Positions 27,011-35,814 of a DNA stretch of 64,000 nt are shown here, piece after piece. Source of the stretch: Rhodobacteraceae bacterium D3-12 (GTDB lineage Bacteria; Pseudomonadota; Alphaproteobacteria; Rhodobacterales; Rhodobacteraceae). The stretch is from positions 3,881,001 to 3,945,000 of the forward strand of contig CP104793.1 in assembly GCA_025916135.1 (NCBI GenBank), in the 5' to 3' direction. Under the pieces are notes generated by a model. It was not told the origin of the DNA. It did not search any database and saw nothing but the letters and a program-made list of their open reading frames with translations. The position numbers and the translations under genes are program-made. Every line of letters starts with the position of its first letter. The first letter of the stretch is position 1.

Positions 27011-27165
27011 CATGAATTCCTTACATCCAAAGTCGTGCCACGCGCGCCCGTGAATCGGCAGCCACAGCACCAAAACGTTTCATGCGCTACGGCTTAACGC
27101 CTAAGAAACGACGCCGCCACCGCCAATCCCGCTTCCCCGCGCGATGTTAGCGCAAAAATATGGGC

Positions 27166-28131
27166 TCAGCCGTTTTCTTTTGCGTGATAGGCCGCCACGT
27201 CTTCGACCAAGGTCTTGCTGCCGAAAACCAGCGGAATTCGCGCATGAAGCCGTTCCGCCTCGGCGTCCAGAACCGGGCGCTGCCCATCGGTCGCCAGCCC
27301 ACCGGCCTGCTCGATCAAAAAGGCAATCGGCGCGCATTCATACACCATCCGCAACCGCCCCATTTCATAGCCGGGCCGCGCGTCACCGGGATACAGAAAC
27401 ACGCCCCCCCGCGTCAAAATCCGATGCGCCTCGGCGACAAGGCTGCCAACCCAGCGCATGTTGTAATTCTCGCCCTTGGGTCCGGTTTCGCCGGCAAGAC
27501 ACGCAGCGATGAACCCCTGCACCGGCGGGGTCCAATGGCGCTGGTTCGAGGCGTTGATGGCAAATTCCTTGGCCTTGGCCGGAATATCAATCGCCGCGTC
27601 GGTCAAGACAAACTCGCCGCTCTGCGGATCCATGGTGAACATCATGGTGCCGTCGCCAAAAGTCACCACCAGCGCCGTCGCCGGTCCATAGACAACATAA
27701 CCACCCGCGACCTGTTCCCGTGCTGGGCGCAGGAAGCTTTTCTCCGGGTCGTCAACCGCCTCGAAAATCGAGAAAATCGTGCCGATCGAGACATTCACAT
27801 CAATGTTCGACGACCCGTCCAGCGGGTCAATCGCCAAGGCATATTTGCCCGACGGATTCAGCTCCAGAACCTCTTCCTGTTCTTCGCTGGCATACCACCG
27901 CACATCACCCTCGCGCAGCTTTGCTTCAAACATCTCATCCGCCATGACATCCAGCGCCTTTTGCTGGTCACCATCGCTATTCTCGTCACCCATGACAGCA
28001 CCCAGCGCCCCGGCAAGCGGCCCCTTGGCAATAATCGCCGCCACGTCGCGCGAAACCTCGCACAATGCTTCAATGACAGGGGCGAGCGGTGCAGGAAGCT
28101 TGGTCTTGTCGATGATCTGGCCGGTGGACAT
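27166..28131 (-). CDS. fbp: Class I fructose-1,6-bisphosphatase
   Basis: A 321-residue enzyme starting at ATG 28131 (MSTGQIIDKTKLPAPLAP), with GGAGAA about 7 bases upstream. Active-site segments are ALAIDPLDGSSNIDVNVSIGTIFS (metal ligands Asp-x-x-Asp-Gly), NYNMRWVGSLVAEAHRIL (substrate contact) and RMVYECAPIAFLIEQAGG. It removes the 1-phosphate from fructose 1,6-bisphosphate. It is first in the fbp-fba-rpe-gph series. In this clade such a set serves gluconeogenesis and pentose recycling from organic acids. Confidence 0.95.
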   Translation of the reverse strand: MSTGQIIDKTKLPAPLAPVIEALCEVSRDVAAIIAKGPLAGALGAVMGDENSDGDQQKALDVMADEMFEAKLREGDVRWYASEEQEEVLELNPSGKYALAIDPLDGSSNIDVNVSIGTIFSIFEAVDDPEKSFLRPAREQVAGGYVVYGPATALVVTFGDGTMMFTMDPQSGEFVLTDAAIDIPAKAKEFAINASNQRHWTPPVQGFIAACLAGETGPKGENYNMRWVGSLVAEAHRILTRGGVFLYPGDARPGYEMGRLRMVYECAPIAFLIEQAGGLATDGQRPVLDAEAERLHARIPLVFGSKTLVEDVAAYHAKENG

Positions 28132-28260
28132 TGCGTGTTCTCCATTTCCCTCGCGCGGATGCGATGCGCGAAACCTGCTGGGCTTATAGGATTTCATCAC
28201 GCCAAGTTCCACCACTGCGATGAGAAAATACCACGCAAAGCACAGCGCCCTAAATCAGGC

Positions 28261-28306
28261 TTTGCGCCGCCTGTCGGCGTCGCCGGGGGCCTCGCTTCGC
28301 TCGGCC
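28261..28306. repeat. Dispersed intergenic GC-rich repeat, copy 2
   Basis: TTTGCGCCGCCTGTCGGCGT and the rest match copy 1 at 16211 almost base for base. It lies in the 424-base gap between fbp and the MDR gene at 28556, which holds no supported ORF. Confidence 0.7.
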
Positions 28307-28491
28307 AGACGCTCAATTCTCAAACGTCGCTTACCATTTCAGGGGGTGGAGAGTTCTGAACCGCTGGGACATGGGTATTTTTGCCATTAAAGAAACACGC
28401 TTCCGAGAAAAAGGACCGGCAGCTTTTATCTTTTCCAATAGACGCAAATCCAAGCTTTCTCCTTCGCGCCCGTCAAGCCAAGGCGGCGCAA

Positions 28492-28525
28492 CCTCCTGCC
28501 AAACTCGGGAACGGTTGGCAGGAGG
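28492..28525. terminator. Inverted repeat downstream of the MDR oxidoreductase gene
   Basis: CCTCCTGCCAA (28492-28502) and TTGGCAGGAGG (28515-28525) pair perfectly over a 12-base loop, about 30 bases after the stop of the minus-strand gene at 28556. There is no T-run, so termination is only a possibility. Confidence 0.4.
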
Positions 28526-28555
28526 CGCTTGATTACCAAGGGTGGTCAGCGCGTA

Positions 28556-29524
28556 TCAGGGGACGAGCACAATTTTCCCGGTCGCACCGCGGCCCAAAAT
28601 GCGCTTGAGCACCTTCGCCGCGTCAGCGAGCGGGTAGCGGCCCTCAATCAGCGGCGTGATCTGACCGTCTGCGTACCAGCCGAACAGCTCTTTCATGTTG
28701 TCGGCATAGACCTGCGGTTCGTGCATTGTGAAGTTCCCCCAGAACACGCCCACAACTGCGTATTCCTTGACCAGCGCAAGGTTCACCGGGAATTTCGGGA
28801 TATCGCCCCCGGCAAAACCGATCACCAGCAAGCGGCCATTCCGGGCCATGAACCGGCTCGCGGCATCGAACGCCTCGCCGCCGACCACGTCATAGACCAC
28901 ATCCGCGCCCTTGCCCCCGGTCAGCTTCTTCACGTCCTCGCGCAGGTTGTCATAGCCGATCGCCTCATCCGCGCCGCTATCGAGCGCCAGTTTGCGCTTT
29001 TCGTCTGATGAAGCGACCGCGATCACCTTGGCGCCCATGATCTTGCCGATCTGCACAGCGGCAATCCCCGTGGCACCGGCCGCGCCGTACACCACCAGCG
29101 TTTCACCGGCCTTCAGGTCGCCGCGCTGCTTCAGCGCGTGGTGCGATGTGCCATAGGCCACCATCATCGCACAGGCGTCCGCCGGGTCCATTGCATCGGG
29201 CATGGCAAACGCCTGCGCCGCCTGCACCGCGACCTTTTCGGCATAACCACCCAACGAGGTGCGCGCCGCCACGCGATCACCCGCCTTGAACCCATCAACG
29301 CCTTCGCCAACGGCAGCAACCACGCCCGCCACTTCCATGCCCGGCGTGAACGGCGTCGGTGGTTTCAGCTGATAAAGCCCCTGCACAAGCAACCCATCGG
29401 GGTAATTCACGCCCGAGGCTTCGATGTCGATCACGATCTGCCCCTTACCCGGCTCCGGGTCGGGCAGCTCGCCAACGACCAAATCTTCCAACGGGCCGAA
29501 TTCACTACAGATGATGGCTTTCAT
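28556..29524 (-). CDS. NADPH:quinone oxidoreductase-family MDR protein
   Basis: A 322-residue medium-chain dehydrogenase/reductase without the structural-zinc Cys cluster, starting MKAIICSEFGPLEDLVVGEL (ATG 29524; AGGGAGAG upstream). The nucleotide-binding loop is VYGAAGATGIAAVQIGKIMGAKVIAVASS (about 145-172), as in QOR-type NADPH:quinone reductases and enoyl reductases. It is divergent from the acyl-CoA ligase at 29799 across a promoter with a long inverted repeat. A shared regulator and a role in the acyl-CoA degradation locus are likely. Confidence 0.88.
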   Translation of the reverse strand: MKAIICSEFGPLEDLVVGELPDPEPGKGQIVIDIEASGVNYPDGLLVQGLYQLKPPTPFTPGMEVAGVVAAVGEGVDGFKAGDRVAARTSLGGYAEKVAVQAAQAFAMPDAMDPADACAMMVAYGTSHHALKQRGDLKAGETLVVYGAAGATGIAAVQIGKIMGAKVIAVASSDEKRKLALDSGADEAIGYDNLREDVKKLTGGKGADVVYDVVGGEAFDAASRFMARNGRLLVIGFAGGDIPKFPVNLALVKEYAVVGVFWGNFTMHEPQVYADNMKELFGWYADGQITPLIEGRYPLADAAKVLKRILGRGATGKIVLVP

Positions 29525-29537
29525 GTCTCTCTCCCTA

Positions 29538-29584
29538 AAAATGTTTCGAATTACCCCTGACACAGGCCTAATTCGAAACATTTT
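29538..29584. promoter_or_regulatory. Perfect 16-base inverted repeat in the divergent promoter
   Basis: AAAATGTTTCGAATTA (29538-29553) and its exact complement (29569-29584) flank a 15-base spacer, just upstream of the gene at 28556. Each arm contains the self-complementary TTCGAA. It looks like a dimeric-regulator operator for the qor/acyl-CoA degradation genes. No TetR or other regulator gene lies nearby in the window. Confidence 0.6.
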
Positions 29585-29798
29585 GTCGGCGCGCCCTCGG
29601 CCTGATGCCTTGATCCATGCCGTGGTCCAGTGTGCAGCCTAGGCTCCCCTTGCCCCGCCCCGCAAGGCCCGTCGTCCGCTTGTGCCGGAACGTCACTTCA
29701 TGACGGCCGGTAAGGCGCATGCCTTTCCCCTTCCCATCCCCCCGCCCTTCGGCTTAGGCTCTGCGCCTGAAAGACATTCTTGGGAGAGAGGAACAGCC

Positions 29799-31430
29799 AT
29801 GCTTGGCATGATGATGCAACGTCCGCTGCTGATCAGCGATATCATCACTTACGCGGCAGAAATGCACCCCAACGGGGAGATCGTTTCCGCCCGAACCGAA
29901 GGCGACATTCACCGCCAGACTTATGCCCAGACGGGCAAGCGCGTGGCACAGCTGGCCAACGCTCTGCGGGCCCGTGGCATCAGGACCGGTGACCGGGTCG
30001 CCACGCTCGCTTGGAACGGATACCGCCACTTCGAGCTCTATTATGCCGTGTCGGGCATTGGCGCGGTTTGCCATACGATCAACCCGCGCCTCTCGGCCGA
30101 GCAGATGATCTATATCGTGAACCACGCCGAGGATCAGGTGATCTTTGTCGACACCACCTTTGTGCCGATTCTTGAAGCGGTGAAAGACCACCTGCCGGCT
30201 GGCCTGACCTATGTCATCATGACCGATCGCGCGCATATGCCCGAGAATACGCTCGACGCGCTGTGCTACGAAGAGCTGCTCAGCGACCAGCCAGAGAGCA
30301 TCGACTGGCCCGCGCTCGACGAAAACACCGCTGCTGGCCTTTGCTATACATCCGGCACCACCGGCAACCCCAAGGGCGCGCTCTATTCCAACCGCTCGAC
30401 GGTTCTGCACGCGCTCTATGTTGCGATGGCGCTTGGCACGACCCTCCCGCAAGAGGCGAAAATCCTGCCGGTTGTGCCGCTGTTCCACGTAAACGCTTGG
30501 GGCTTGCCGTATTTTGCACCGCTGATGGGGCATTCGCTTATTATGCCGGGTGGCGCGCTCGATGGGCCCTCCCTGTGGAAGCTGATGGACAGCGAAGGCG
30601 TCGATTCGGCTTGGGGCGTGCCCACCGTCTGGCTCGGTCTCATGGCCGAGATCAACGCACAGGGGCGCAAACCCAACAAGTTCGGCCATGTGGTCATCGG
30701 TGGCTCCGCCGCGCCACGCTCCATGATCGAAGATTTCGAGAAACAGGACGTCGCCGTGGTGCACGCTTGGGGGATGACCGAAATGTCGCCCATCGGCACC
30801 CATGGCACCATGCCGAACTGGGTCGAAGAAAAGCCCTTTGATACCAAGGTCGACTACAAGGCGCTGCAGGGCCGTCGCGTCTTTGGCGTCGACCTCAAGA
30901 TCGTTGACGAAGAGGGCAACCGCCTTCCCCATGATGGCGAAGCAGTGGGCGAATTGTTCGTGCGCGGCAATGCCGTCGTTTCGGGCTACTTCAACAACGA
31001 AGAAGCCACCAAAGGCGCAATCGACGCCGATGGCTGGTTCGGCACCGGCGATGTCGCCCTGATCACCCCCGAAGGCTTCCTCAGCATTCAGGACCGCGCC
31101 AAGGACCTTGTGAAATCGGGCGGCGAGTGGATCTCCTCGATCGACCTTGAAAACGCGGCCATGGCGCATCCGGCGATTGCAAATGCCGCCGTCATCGCCG
31201 TGCCACACCCGAAATGGGATGAACGCCCGGTGCTCTTTGCCGTGCCCGCCGGGGCGGACCGCCCGTCGCTCGCCGAGGTGCAAACCACCATGGAAGAGCA
31301 TTTCGCCAAGTGGCAGATGCCTGATGACCTGATCTGGGTGGACGAATTGCCACTGACCGCAACGGGCAAAGTGTCCAAGCTGACCCTGCGCAAGGGGCTT
31401 GGCGATTACACGTTGCCTGATCAACGGTGA
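29799..31430 (+). CDS. Acyl-CoA synthetase (fatty-acid or related carboxylate-CoA ligase)
   Basis: A 543-residue ANL-superfamily ligase from ATG 29799 (GGGAGAGAGG upstream). The AMP-binding loop is LCYTSGTTGNPKGALYS (about 182-198). The A4/A5 motif VVHAWGMTEMSP, the hinge DRAKDLVKSGGEWIS (about 435) and the C-terminal catalytic Lys in LPLTATGKVSK are all present. It activates a carboxylate to acyl-CoA with ATP. It is the entry gene of the acyl-CoA degradation locus. A long-chain fatty acid-type substrate is likely, though related branched or cyclic acids cannot be excluded. Confidence 0.92.
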   Translation: MLGMMMQRPLLISDIITYAAEMHPNGEIVSARTEGDIHRQTYAQTGKRVAQLANALRARGIRTGDRVATLAWNGYRHFELYYAVSGIGAVCHTINPRLSAEQMIYIVNHAEDQVIFVDTTFVPILEAVKDHLPAGLTYVIMTDRAHMPENTLDALCYEELLSDQPESIDWPALDENTAAGLCYTSGTTGNPKGALYSNRSTVLHALYVAMALGTTLPQEAKILPVVPLFHVNAWGLPYFAPLMGHSLIMPGGALDGPSLWKLMDSEGVDSAWGVPTVWLGLMAEINAQGRKPNKFGHVVIGGSAAPRSMIEDFEKQDVAVVHAWGMTEMSPIGTHGTMPNWVEEKPFDTKVDYKALQGRRVFGVDLKIVDEEGNRLPHDGEAVGELFVRGNAVVSGYFNNEEATKGAIDADGWFGTGDVALITPEGFLSIQDRAKDLVKSGGEWISSIDLENAAMAHPAIANAAVIAVPHPKWDERPVLFAVPAGADRPSLAEVQTTMEEHFAKWQMPDDLIWVDELPLTATGKVSKLTLRKGLGDYTLPDQR

Positions 31431-31478
31431 CACCAATTAATTGGCAAGGAAGCGCCCAATAATTGCCTGAAAGCAAAC

Positions 31479-31525
31479 GCAACTTGCCCCTTGAACCCGT
31501 CAACGAACCAAAAGGGGCAAGTTGC
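31479..31525 (+). promoter_or_regulatory. Hairpin burying the ribosome-binding site of the EF-hand gene
   Basis: GCAACTTGCCCCTT (31479-31492) pairs perfectly with AAGGGGCAAGTTGC (31512-31525) over a 19-base loop. The right arm contains the AAGGGG Shine-Dalgarno and ends at the base before ATG 31526. In the mRNA this would hide the ribosome-binding site. Confidence 0.7.
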
Positions 31526-32338
31526 ATGACAGCTCGCATTCGCAAAACACTTCTCGCAACCGGACTGTTGCTGTCTACTCTGGCCGCGCCGCTCAACGCG
31601 CAGTCCTACGAGGAAATGGGCAGCCAGATCCTCGCCAAGATCGACGCGCACCCGCAAAAGGTGCGGATCGAATCCGCGCATACCTTCAACAACTCCATCG
31701 CCGGCCGCATCAACGCACGAGTGTCCGCCTCGCAGAACCTTTCGATGCTGAACGCCTTTTTCATGCAGAACGATGTCGATGGCACCCCCGGCTTGACCTC
31801 CGGCGACGGCGACATCCTGTCGGAACGCAACATGGCCGCCATGCGGGCGCGCGAACTGTCCCGCATGTGGATGCAAGACCTCAACGGTGACTTTCAGATT
31901 ACCGAGGCCGAGATGGAACGCTACTTCAGCTACGACGCCCGCAAACCGATCCGCTCCGGCGGCATCTATCTTGCCCCGACCAAAGAGCAGGTCGCCCATA
32001 TTCTGGACAAGAAGATCGAAGACGCCATGAAGGCCGACCTCAACGGTGACCGCGTGCTAACGGGCGAAGAGCTGGTCGCGGCCTTTGAGACGAAGATGCA
32101 AGATCGCAACTTCCGCGTCCGCCTACGCAACCGCAACAAGCTGTTCCCGCAACCGGACTTGCTCGACCTCGACGGGGATCAATCCGTCTCGCTGACCGAG
32201 TTCAGCGATTATGCGACCCTGATCGTCGGCCTGATGGATCTCAACGACGACGATGCCATCTCGCGCGAAGAACAGCGCGCGATGCGCTATGCCATGCAGC
32301 AAATTGCCCGCGACATTCGTCGCCGGAATCAGGACTGA
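31526..32338 (+). CDS. Secreted EF-hand calcium-binding protein
   Basis: A 270-residue protein starting MTARIRKTLLATGLLLSTLA, a clear signal peptide with likely cleavage after LNAQ (about residue 25). Four calcium-loop-like segments follow: DLNGDFQITEAEM, DLNGDRVLTGEEL, DLDGDQSVSLTEF and DLNDDDAISREEQ, plus the weaker SGDGDILSERN. ATG 31526 is used; the upstream in-frame GTG-type start at 31463 would put the hairpin in the coding region. It interrupts the acyl-CoA locus, and its role there is unknown. A calcium-sensing periplasmic or extracellular function is inferred. Confidence 0.85.
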   Translation: MTARIRKTLLATGLLLSTLAAPLNAQSYEEMGSQILAKIDAHPQKVRIESAHTFNNSIAGRINARVSASQNLSMLNAFFMQNDVDGTPGLTSGDGDILSERNMAAMRARELSRMWMQDLNGDFQITEAEMERYFSYDARKPIRSGGIYLAPTKEQVAHILDKKIEDAMKADLNGDRVLTGEELVAAFETKMQDRNFRVRLRNRNKLFPQPDLLDLDGDQSVSLTEFSDYATLIVGLMDLNDDDAISREEQRAMRYAMQQIARDIRRRNQD

Positions 32339-32555
32339 TCCGCGGCAACCCGCACTGCTTTTCACAACAAATCAAGGCGCCCTTCCCCGATGGGGGAGGG
32401 CGCTCTGGCTTGCCCCCCTCGCGAACACCTTCCCCGCCCCCTTCCAAACGCCACGGCACTTCGCCAAATGACGCACCGTCAGAGCCCGCGCCCCCTTGCG
32501 CCGGACCCCGATTCCAGTGTGCTTTTGAGCGACCGATGCGATGGGAGGAGCAACC

Positions 32556-33719
32556 GTGTCCGAGTCACTGGAGGATTTCCGCACCGAAATTGCGGAATGG
32601 ATCGCTACGAATTTGCCACAAGAGCTGCGCGGAACCCCGCAAAGCGAAGACAGCATCTGCTGGGGTGGGAAGCGTTGGCAGTTCAAATCAGACGCCCAAC
32701 GCCAATGGCTGGAGCGTTGCCACGCCCGCGGCCTGACCTGTGCACGCTGGCCCACCAATGTGGGTGGCGGCGGCATGTCACGCGGCCAAGAGAAAATCTT
32801 GCGCGATGAAATGGCCAAAGCCGGGGCGCCCTCGCCGCTGGAATCCTTCGGCATCTGGATGCTTGGCCCCGCCTTGCTCAAATTCGGCACCGAAGAGCAG
32901 AAGCAAGCGCATCTGCCCGACATCACCGCCGGTAAAATCCGCTGGTGTCAGGGCTATTCCGAACCCGGCGCCGGGTCTGACCTCGCCAGCGTGCAAACCC
33001 GCGCCGAGGACATGGGCGATCACTGGCTGGTCAACGGCCAAAAGATCTGGACCTCCTACGCCGACAAGGCCGACAAGATCTTCGCCCTCGTGCGTACCGA
33101 CCGGGACGCGCCCAAACATCTGGGCATTTCCTTCATGTTGATCGACATGGAAAGCGAAGGCGTCAGCACCAAGCCGATCCGCCTGATCTCGGGTGCGTCG
33201 CCCTTCTGTGAAACCTTCTTTGACAATGTCAAAGTGCCCAAGGAAGGCGCCATCGTCGGCGAACAGAACCGCGGCTGGGACGTGGCCAAATATCTTCTGA
33301 CGCACGAACGCGAGATGATCGGCGGCGGCGGTGGCGGGCTCACCGCTGGCAGCACCCTGATCGACATGATCGGCACGCTGGACCCCACCGCAGCAAGCGA
33401 TCCGGTGCTCCGCGCCGAGGCGATGGAACTCGAAGTCGATGCCATGGCGTTTTCGCTCACCATGGAGCGTTACAAGGACATGGCCGAAGGCGGCAGCGGC
33501 GTCGGCCATGCCTCCGCCATGCTGAAATACTACGGTACCGAGCTGAACAAGCGGCGTCAGGAACTCCTCATGTCCGCCAAAGGCTCAGAGGCGCTCGATT
33601 GGGAAGAAGGCCAAGCCGCGGACTGGCTCCGCTCCAAGGCCAACTCGATCGAAGGTGGCACCTCCGAAGTGATGCTCGACATCATTTCGAAACGTGTCCT
33701 CGACCTGCCCTCGAAATAA
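32556..33719 (+). CDS. Acyl-CoA dehydrogenase, subunit/paralogue 1
   Basis: A 387-residue flavoenzyme. GTG 32556 (VSESLEDFRTEIAEWI) is chosen because GGGAGGA lies 7-8 bases before it and would otherwise be inside the ATG 32541 reading. FAD-binding motifs are WCQGYSEPGAGSDLASVQT (about 132-150) and WTSYADKADKIFALVRTD. The segment SIEGGTSEVMLDIISKRVLDLP near the end carries the Glu of the catalytic base region. It oxidises an acyl-CoA at the alpha-beta bond. It is followed 12 bases later by a second dehydrogenase, an arrangement known for heteromeric (steroid-type) enzymes. Confidence 0.9.
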   Translation: MSESLEDFRTEIAEWIATNLPQELRGTPQSEDSICWGGKRWQFKSDAQRQWLERCHARGLTCARWPTNVGGGGMSRGQEKILRDEMAKAGAPSPLESFGIWMLGPALLKFGTEEQKQAHLPDITAGKIRWCQGYSEPGAGSDLASVQTRAEDMGDHWLVNGQKIWTSYADKADKIFALVRTDRDAPKHLGISFMLIDMESEGVSTKPIRLISGASPFCETFFDNVKVPKEGAIVGEQNRGWDVAKYLLTHEREMIGGGGGGLTAGSTLIDMIGTLDPTAASDPVLRAEAMELEVDAMAFSLTMERYKDMAEGGSGVGHASAMLKYYGTELNKRRQELLMSAKGSEALDWEEGQAADWLRSKANSIEGGTSEVMLDIISKRVLDLPSK

Positions 33720-33731
33720 GGAACGCCGCCA

Positions 33732-34859
33732 ATGGAAAAACTGTTCGATACCGAAGACGAAACCATGCTGCGCGACGCCGCGCGCGGGTTTCTCGATGAA
33801 TTCGCACCGCTCTCGGTGTTCCGCAAGAACCGCGATGCCAGCCGTGATTACGATCCGGCGCTCTGGGCCGAAATGGCGCAAATGGGCTGGGCCGGGGTGA
33901 TGGTCCCCGAAGCCAACGGTGGCGCCGATATGGGCCACCGCGCCGCCGGCATCCTCTGCGAAGAAATGGGCAAGACGCTGGCCGCCTCGCCCTTCATCTC
34001 TTCCGCCGTGATCGCCGCCAACACGCTGCGCGCCTCCGCGTCGGACCACCTCGCCGCCATCGCCGCAGGCGAGGCGACCTATGCGCTCGCCATCGACGAA
34101 GGCGCCAAGCATAGCCCCAACGCCACGGCCCTCGCCGCACGCGCCGACGGCAATGCCTTCCGCCTGTCGGGCCGCAAAACCTTTGTCGCCGACGGCTCCG
34201 CCGCCTCGCGCTTGTTGGTTCTGGCGCGCACCTCCGGCGCGCCGGGCGATGCACAGGGGCTGACCCTGTTTGACATCGACGCCGCCCGCGCCGGGCTTGA
34301 GATCGACCCGACGCAAAGCATCGACGCACGCGATTTCGCCCGCATCGACTTTAACGATGTCAACGCCACCGGCGACGATGTGGTCGGCGATGTTGACAAC
34401 GGCCTCGCCGCGCTCGCCCCCGGCCTGCGCGCCGGACAGGCGGCGCTGGCGGCCGAGCTTTCGGGCCTCAGCACCGGGATCGCCGCCATGACCCTCGGCT
34501 ACCTGAAAGAGCGCAAACAGTTCGACCGCACCATCGGCAGCTTTCAGGCGCTGCAACACCGCGCCGCGCATCTCTTTGCGGAAATCGAAGTGACCGCCTC
34601 GGCCATCGCCGCCGCCGGTCGCACGCTGGATGCCGACGCAGATGCCGATGCGGCACAGGTGTCGGTCAGCCTCGCCAAGGCCCGCGCCACCCAAACCGCC
34701 AAACTGGCGGTGATGGAAGGTGTGCAAATGCACGGCGGGATCGGCATGACCGATGAATACGACGCCGGCTTCTTTATGAAACGCGCGCGTGTCGGCGCGG
34801 AATGGCTCGGTGACTACGGCCACCACGCCGCCATCGTCGCCGCCTCGCGCGGGCTCTGA
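33732..34859 (+). CDS. Acyl-CoA dehydrogenase, subunit/paralogue 2
   Basis: A 375-residue protein starting MEKLFDTEDETMLRDAARGFLDEFAPL. The dehydrogenase fold is recognisable (MGWAGVMVPEANGGADMGHRAA; LKERKQFDRTIGSFQALQHRAAHLFAEIE; QMHGGIGMTDEYD), but the FAD/substrate loop around residues 125-165 is degenerate. The end lacks the EGT/EGGTSE catalytic-base segment of paralogue 1. This suggests a partner subunit in a mixed tetramer rather than a stand-alone enzyme. It shares the transcript of paralogue 1 (12-base gap). Confidence 0.88.
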   Translation: MEKLFDTEDETMLRDAARGFLDEFAPLSVFRKNRDASRDYDPALWAEMAQMGWAGVMVPEANGGADMGHRAAGILCEEMGKTLAASPFISSAVIAANTLRASASDHLAAIAAGEATYALAIDEGAKHSPNATALAARADGNAFRLSGRKTFVADGSAASRLLVLARTSGAPGDAQGLTLFDIDAARAGLEIDPTQSIDARDFARIDFNDVNATGDDVVGDVDNGLAALAPGLRAGQAALAAELSGLSTGIAAMTLGYLKERKQFDRTIGSFQALQHRAAHLFAEIEVTASAIAAAGRTLDADADADAAQVSVSLAKARATQTAKLAVMEGVQMHGGIGMTDEYDAGFFMKRARVGAEWLGDYGHHAAIVAASRGL

Positions 34860-34983
34860 GGCCATGCTCATCGGCCCCGCTCCCTATCTCACCCCGTCCC
34901 GGGCGCGCCCCGGGGACCTCTGCTCCATAGCCAAGAGGCCTCGGATCAACCCCGAGGCGGGAAACCCCGAAAGGAACCATTTG

Positions 34984-35808
34984 ATGACCAACATGACCCC
35001 TTCCGCCCTGTTTGACCTGACAGGCAAAACCGCCCTCGTCACCGGCGGTGCAACCGGCATCGGCCGCATGGCCACCGAAGGCCTCGCCGCCGCTGGCGCG
35101 CGCGTCCTGATCTGCTCGCGCAAAGCCGACGCCTGCGAAGCTGTCGCCGCCGAAATCAACGCCCTCGGCCTGCACGGCAAAGTCGAAGGCTTTGGCGGTG
35201 ATGTCGCCACCGAGGAAGGGATCGACGCCATCGTCGCCGAAGTCTCTAGCCGCACCGACAAGCTCCACATCCTGATGAACAATGCCGGCCGCACATGGGG
35301 CGCCTCTCTTGGCGAACACCCTTACGAGGCGTGGGACAAGCTGCTCACACTCAACGTGCAGGGCATGTTCCACCTCACCCAGCAACTCTTGCCGCTGCTC
35401 AAATCCGCCGCCAGCGCCGATGATCCGGCCCGCGTGGTCAATGTCGGCTCGGTCATGGGCGACATTCCCAAAGGCACACAAACCTATTCCTATGCCGTCT
35501 CCAAAGGCGCGGTGCACCACATGACCCGCGTGCTCTCCAACGACCTCGCCAGCGAATACATCACCGTCAACGCCATCGCGCCGGGGCCGTTCGTGTCAAA
35601 AATGACCGCCTTCGCCATCGGCACCAAAGAAGGCCAGGACGAAACCGCCAAGGGCGTGCCCGTAGGCCGCGTTGGCCGCCCCGAGGACATCGCCGGCGCT
35701 CTGCAATATCTCTGCGGACGCGGCGGCTCTTATCTCTCCGGCGCCATCCTCCCGCTCTCCGGCGGGATGCAAAGCGTTGCCGCTGGCAGCCTCTTCAATC
35801 TGGAGTAA
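34984..35808 (+). CDS. Short-chain dehydrogenase/reductase
   Basis: A 274-residue SDR starting MTNMTPSALFDLTGKTALVT (ATG 34984; AAAGGAAC upstream; the longer frame from 34789 overlaps the dehydrogenase gene and is rejected). The cofactor motif TGGATGIG (residues 20-27), the structural NNAGRTWG, the catalytic SVMG...YAVSK (Ser-x12-Tyr-x3-Lys type) and the C-terminal SGAILPLSGGM are present. It oxidises or reduces a hydroxy/keto intermediate with NAD(P)(H). It sits 124 bases after the dehydrogenase pair and 6 bases before the MaoC gene. Confidence 0.9.
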   Translation: MTNMTPSALFDLTGKTALVTGGATGIGRMATEGLAAAGARVLICSRKADACEAVAAEINALGLHGKVEGFGGDVATEEGIDAIVAEVSSRTDKLHILMNNAGRTWGASLGEHPYEAWDKLLTLNVQGMFHLTQQLLPLLKSAASADDPARVVNVGSVMGDIPKGTQTYSYAVSKGAVHHMTRVLSNDLASEYITVNAIAPGPFVSKMTAFAIGTKEGQDETAKGVPVGRVGRPEDIAGALQYLCGRGGSYLSGAILPLSGGMQSVAAGSLFNLE

Positions 35809-35814
35809 ACGGAC

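Noticed and set aside
29754-31436. 560-residue minus-strand frame opposite the acyl-CoA synthetase
   Set aside because: Same reason: complete overlap with a well-supported gene, His/Gly-rich composition and no motifs.
33585-34871. 428-residue minus-strand frame opposite the second acyl-CoA dehydrogenase
   Set aside because: Antisense shadow with Gly/Arg-rich, motif-free sequence.
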